Shown piece after piece: positions 15,722 to 19,040 of a stretch of DNA of 19,040 bases. Numbering within the stretch: position 1 is the stretch's first letter; each line of letters starts with the position of its first letter. Location of the stretch: assembly GCA_934167365.1 (NCBI GenBank), contig CAKPKU010000026.1, positions 1 to 19,040 of the forward strand. The letters run 5' to 3'. Both the position numbers and the translations under genes were made by a program. This DNA comes from an uncultured Clostridia bacterium (GTDB lineage: Bacteria > Bacillota > Clostridia > TANB77 > CAG-508). The notes beneath the pieces were generated by a model. That model made no database searches. It saw only the letters and a list, made by a program, of their open reading frames with translations, and was not told the origin of the DNA.

Positions 15722-17593
15722 TTAATTAATATTTATTCTTTTATCAAATCTTCCTATTATATACATAATAGCTTGAGTCGCCATTATTCCAATACCTATA
15801 ATACAAAATACTTTTATACCTGTTCCTCCTGTTTCTGGCATTTTAAATTCATCTTCAGATTTTAGTGTATATGTGTTAACAAAATTAACATTAATCAAAT
15901 CACTAACCTCTTGATGATCTAATGTATAATTATTTATTCCAATAACATTTACATAATCTCCAATAGTTGTATCTTTAGATTGGTTTTCATATAAAATAAT
16001 ATTGTTACCTTTATCATCTTTTGCCAATTCGTATGATCCATCTGGTTTAAAAACTTTTTTGAATTTATTTTCATTTGGATCAATTATTTTATGAGTAGTT
16101 TCAGTATTATGATTTTGTATTAAATAATTTTTTTCGGAAATGGAATATTTTATTCCATATTTAACATCTACAATCCATGTAAAATTCAATATATACTCTT
16201 CTTCTGTTTCACCTTTTTCATTTAACTTACTATCTATATTTTTTTTCATTTCTGCATCTTTCAAAAATAATTCACTATTTGAATTAGCTGTTTTAAGTTC
16301 AATATAGTAGTCAGTGTCTAAAAATGTTCCTGAATTAAATGAATATCCAGTTACTAATTCAATAACTGATTTAGATCCTCTAAATTCTTTATTAATAACC
16401 ATCTTTCCTTCTCTACGTACAAGCTTTCCATCTATGTGCCAACAATCTTGTTGAAGTTTAAAAACATACCATCTTACCTCAAAATGGTCTGAATTAAGCT
16501 TATCTACTGGAATACTTTCTCCATCAATTGAAATATTTGATGCGTATTGTTTAAGTTGCTCAAAAATATATTCATCTGAAGGAATTTGATATATAAATAA
16601 TGATTTGTCAGATTTTTCTCCTTCTAATGCCCTTATTTTTTTATTTGCAGTATATGAATTATCTGCTGTTTCATCTGCAATATTTCCAAATTCTGTTGAT
16701 GGATTTCCTATTGCACTTGCCCATAAAGATGGTGTAAATTCATTTGGATCTTGATGTGTTATATTTCCATTTATATCTAATGCTACAGAACAATAATTTA
16801 AATAGAAATTAACATACTGATAATTTTCCTTACATTCCCAAGATGTACTTAAATTTACGACTCCATCTTCAGCATAACTCAATAATTGATTCCATTTAAG
16901 TACTGTTCCCTCTTTTATAACATTAGAATTTTTTTTAACTTTCCACCCTTTAAATTCTAGTACACTTCTATCTTTAGTATTGTATGTTGTATTATTATCA
17001 TAAGGTGTAACAAATTTGCTAGAAATGCTTTCAAGTGTTATACTGTCTGGATTATCGATTTTCACTGTATATGTATTACTATTATGAATTGTTGGAACTG
17101 ATATACCATCATATAAAAAATCTTCTCCTAAACCTGTGGCTTGCTCTGAAATATCAATATTATATATTACTGTTATTTGATTATATTGAGCTTGTTTTTT
17201 TATACTATTTGATGTGGTTTCATTATCAATTTTTTCATCTAATATAACTTGGTTACTTTCATTATTATTTTCAGTTAATATAGATGTTTCAGTAATATCA
17301 TTATTGTTATTTACGTTGTTTTCCTTGTCGTTTTTATTATTTAATACGTTGTTTTCATTGCTATCTGCCACACTATTTACTGTATTATTAACTATTACAT
17401 TTTCACTCACTCCATTTCCTGTAATTTCATTAAAACTACTTTCCTTATAGTCTTCATCTTTAGTAAATGCCAACACTTCAATTTTTAATTGATATAACGT
17501 ACATATTATAATGCTTGTTATAAAAATACTAAAAAATATAAAGTGTCTTACTTGTGCCTTCCAATTTGCTTTTTTCATTTCATTACTCTTCAT
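15722..17593 (-). CDS. Large surface adhesin / pilus tip protein with MPETG signal
   Basis: 623 residues. A hydrophobic export segment lies at about 17-36, with a possible cleavage site VLA|F near 42. An Asn-rich disordered linker (about 60-135) follows, then an InlB B-repeat-like domain with FKGWK and a closing DGVVNLSTSW (about 138-253), and a large beta-rich region. The sorting signal is MPETG (585-589) instead of LPXTG, with a membrane helix and a basic tail. Being the largest substrate and lying before the backbone gene, it is probably the tip adhesin; its ligand is unknown. The start is uncertain: GGAGG touches the ATG at 17593, while the in-frame ATG at 17578 lies 15 bases beyond it. 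The gene begins 12 bases after the signal-peptidase-like gene. Confidence 0.85.
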   Translation of the reverse strand: MKSNEMKKANWKAQVRHFIFFSIFITSIIICTLYQLKIEVLAFTKDEDYKESSFNEITGNGVSENVIVNNTVNSVADSNENNVLNNKNDKENNVNNNNDITETSILTENNNESNQVILDEKIDNETTSNSIKKQAQYNQITVIYNIDISEQATGLGEDFLYDGISVPTIHNSNTYTVKIDNPDSITLESISSKFVTPYDNNTTYNTKDRSVLEFKGWKVKKNSNVIKEGTVLKWNQLLSYAEDGVVNLSTSWECKENYQYVNFYLNYCSVALDINGNITHQDPNEFTPSLWASAIGNPSTEFGNIADETADNSYTANKKIRALEGEKSDKSLFIYQIPSDEYIFEQLKQYASNISIDGESIPVDKLNSDHFEVRWYVFKLQQDCWHIDGKLVRREGKMVINKEFRGSKSVIELVTGYSFNSGTFLDTDYYIELKTANSNSELFLKDAEMKKNIDSKLNEKGETEEEYILNFTWIVDVKYGIKYSISEKNYLIQNHNTETTHKIIDPNENKFKKVFKPDGSYELAKDDKGNNIILYENQSKDTTIGDYVNVIGINNYTLDHQEVSDLINVNFVNTYTLKSEDEFKMPETGGTGIKVFCIIGIGIMATQAIMYIIGRFDKRININ

Positions 17594-17605
17594 CCTCCAT
17601 TTTAT

Positions 17606-18220
17606 TTAGTATGTCACAAAAGAATTTAACTTCATTTTAATTTTACCTATAATTGTATCTTCTGGTATGCTTCCAATTTTACTATTTCTACTATCCATAG
17701 TAACAGACCTGTTATCTCCTAAAACGAAAACACAATTACTTGGAACTTGATATGGAAAATTTATATCACTACTCCCTTGCTCTGAATGTCCTATGTAATC
17801 TTCATTTATTTTTGTACTATTTACAAAAACATCTCCTTCATCAGTTATATCAACTATATCACCCTGAGTAGCAATTATTCTTTTTATTAATATATTATCA
17901 TCGTAATAAAAAGCTATAATATCTCCTTTTTTTATTTTAGAATATTTAGATGAAAGCAAAAAATCACCCTCACACATATTAGGTTCCATACCATTTCCAG
18001 TAACTTTTAAAATGTCAAAAACTTCTGTGAATATAACAACTGCAAATACTATTACTATACAAATATAAATTAAAATTTTCTTTTTACTTTTATAAAATGG
18101 ATTTTTTTTCGATTTTGTTTTATCTTTTGGTAAATTTTGATTTTTAATTTTCAAATCATGCTTTTCCATATGTATACTTGAATTTTCTTTACTTAAAGTC
18201 TCAATTTTAGGACCTCTCAT
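17606..18220 (-). CDS. Signal peptidase I-like protein lacking the catalytic serine (SipA-like)
   Basis: 204 residues with the ATG at 18220, which follows GGAGG at 4 bases; an in-frame TTG at 18241 has no binding site. A basic N-terminal part of about 45 residues, one membrane helix (about 48-66) and a type I signal peptidase fold outside the membrane. Box B reads VTGNGMEPNM: glycine G77 stands where the nucleophile serine of SMxP should be. The lysine of box D is present (K113 in LIKRIIATQGD), as are GDNR (168-171) and DSR (176-178). The Gly codon GGT is one base from Ser AGT. It is the first gene of the pilus operon. In streptococcal pilus islands an inactive homologue, SipA, assists polymerisation; the same role is inferred here. 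Confidence 0.88.
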   Translation of the reverse strand: MRGPKIETLSKENSSIHMEKHDLKIKNQNLPKDKTKSKKNPFYKSKKKILIYICIVIVFAVVIFTEVFDILKVTGNGMEPNMCEGDFLLSSKYSKIKKGDIIAFYYDDNILIKRIIATQGDIVDITDEGDVFVNSTKINEDYIGHSEQGSSDINFPYQVPSNCVFVLGDNRSVTMDSRNSKIGSIPEDTIIGKIKMKLNSFVTY

Positions 18221-18255
18221 ATTTCCTCCAATATTATCCAATGCAGTCTACATTT

Positions 18256-18287
18256 ATTATATGCACAGTATACATATCATATGTCAA
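18256..18287 (-). promoter_or_regulatory. Pilus operon promoter with 20-bp spacer
   Basis: Minus strand: a perfect TTGACA (18287-18282) and a perfect TATAAT (18261-18256) separated by 20 bases instead of 17. Transcription would start near 18249, giving a leader of about 29 bases. The long spacer should make the promoter weak unless an activator helps, as in MerR-type control. Confidence 0.65.
18272..18284. promoter_or_regulatory. Palindrome inside the pilus promoter (candidate operator)
   Basis: ACATATCATATGT is a perfect 13-base palindrome (6-bp arms around one base). It overlaps the last half of the -35 box and fills the upstream part of the spacer. It is a natural binding place for a dimeric regulator. 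In AT-rich DNA short palindromes also arise by chance. Confidence 0.45.
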
Positions 18288-18328
18288 TTTTTTATATTTT
18301 CTTCTCGATATAATTCAACAAATTCCAC

Positions 18329-18365
18329 AAAAAAAAATTATTAGATTTGCTCTAATAATTTTTTT
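18329..18365 (-). terminator. Intrinsic terminator after the right-edge gene
   Basis: A perfect 15-bp stem (18331-18345 with 18351-18365) with a 5-base loop, with a run of T in the minus direction. It lies 8 bases past the stop at 18374 and separates that gene from the pilus promoter. Confidence 0.85.
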
Positions 18366-18373
18366 ACCTTATA

Positions 18374-19040
18374 TTATGCAATAACTATTTCTGGATTGTC
18401 TAGCTCTATTTTATTTAAAATACTTTTATCTTTTATATCAAATTTTGTAACATATCCATCTAAAGACATTGCTTTTTCTTGTAATGCTTCTACATCATCA
18501 TTTATATAAATTTTTGCTTTTCCTTTTCCATTTTTAGCTTCTTGAACTAAATTTGATACTGGAGAATTTCCATCAAATGCTAAAACTACTGATTTTCTTC
18601 TTTCAAAAATTTCATAATTAAAGCTTTTATATATTCCAAGCTCTTCTGGCTCTGTTGATATACATACACCGTTTAAATCTTTTTGTAATAACATTTCTGC
18701 CAAATCTTTAGTTACTTTTTTTGGTATAATTGCATCAATTTCAAATTTCTTATTAAATTCTTTACTTATATCTATTATCGCTTTTTCATATCCTTGTAAT
18801 TTATGACCAATTACAAAATATGCCTTTTGATCATCTAATTTTTGAATTAAAGCTTTTAGCATATTTTTTCCTTCTTCAGTAAGTTTTGTTTCTCTACCTT
18901 GTGTATTAAAGCTTCCTCCAGCAATTACTACTGGTACTTTATTAACTGGTAATTTTACTATTTTATCTTTTAATATTGTTTCTGAATCAATATCAGTTTC
19001 ATTTCCAACTTTAAAAGATCTACTTTTATTTTTTTCAATT
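18374..19040 (-). CDS. Protein of unknown function, Rossmann-like (5' end cut by window)
   Basis: The frame is open from the stop at 18374 to the window edge, about 222 residues. The internal methionine at 18862 is not the start, because the reading frame continues upstream without a stop and includes KVPVVIAGGSFNTQGRE. Alternating strands and helices (VVIAGGS, AYFVIGHKLQGYEKAI, GVCISTEPEELGIYKSF, KSVVLAFDG) suggest a Rossmann-like nucleotide-binding fold, perhaps of the SLOG type, but no family is recognised with certainty. No signal peptide or membrane segment is seen in the visible part. It is followed by its own terminator, so it is not part of the pilus operon. Confidence 0.7.
   Translation of the reverse strand, partial: IEKNKSRSFKVGNETDIDSETILKDKIVKLPVNKVPVVIAGGSFNTQGRETKLTEEGKNMLKALIQKLDDQKAYFVIGHKLQGYEKAIIDISKEFNKKFEIDAIIPKKVTKDLAEMLLQKDLNGVCISTEPEELGIYKSFNYEIFERRKSVVLAFDGNSPVSNLVQEAKNGKGKAKIYINDDVEALQEKAMSLDGYVTKFDIKDKSILNKIELDNPEIVIA

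Noticed and set aside
12040..18287. Pilus operon as part of a mobile element
   Set aside because: No transposase, integrase, direct repeats or attachment-like sites were seen at either end within the window; only the self-contained layout hints at transfer.

Overview
The window reads as a chromosomal segment of a very AT-rich, low-GC Gram-positive bacterium, most likely a member of the Clostridia (Bacillota). The support is strong AGGAGG-type ribosome binding sites, sigma-A-like promoters, LPXTG-type sortase substrates, a tsaE-tsaB-rimI cluster and a LonB-like protease. No rRNA, tRNA, CRISPR array, transposase or integrase was seen. The genus cannot be fixed from the sequence alone.

Left part (1-7408, minus strand): the first codons of a secreted protein (1-86, cut by the window edge); a MATE-family transporter fused to a cytidylate-kinase-like domain (390-2378); CTP synthase pyrG (2569-4167), with a strong hairpin terminator just upstream of its ribosome binding site; a two-gene operon of a 435-aa GNAT-like protein and an M23 peptidase without a signal peptide (6304-4381); a GlmU-like left-handed beta-helix acyltransferase (6427-7092); and a 57-aa basic orphan protein with its own promoter and terminator (7235-7408).

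Middle part (7857-11942, plus strand): after a gene-free stretch of about 450 bases comes an operon tsaE-tsaB-rimI (tRNA t6A synthesis and ribosomal-protein/N-terminal acetylation), followed by a LonB-like ATP-dependent protease. A GC-rich hairpin at 11955-11981 separates this operon from the convergent pilus operon.

Right part (12040-18287, minus strand): a compact sortase-dependent pilus operon. In transcription order it holds a signal-peptidase-like protein whose catalytic serine is replaced by glycine, a large Asn-rich tip/adhesin with an MPETG sorting signal, a backbone pilin (LPSTG) with predicted isopeptide domains, a class C pilus sortase, a small basal-type pilin (LPQTG) and a second sortase of another class. 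The order resembles streptococcal FCT pilus islands, where a catalytically dead SipA acts as an assembly factor. The operon starts at a promoter with consensus -35 and -10 boxes, an unusually long 20-bp spacer and a 13-bp palindrome inside it. Terminators flank the operon on both sides. The window ends inside a gene of unknown function with a Rossmann-like look (18374 to beyond 19040).

The observations most worth following are the Ser-to-Gly signal-peptidase-like protein in the pilus operon, the operator-like pilus promoter, the transporter-kinase fusion, and the triple repeat with alternative pairings in front of that fusion gene.
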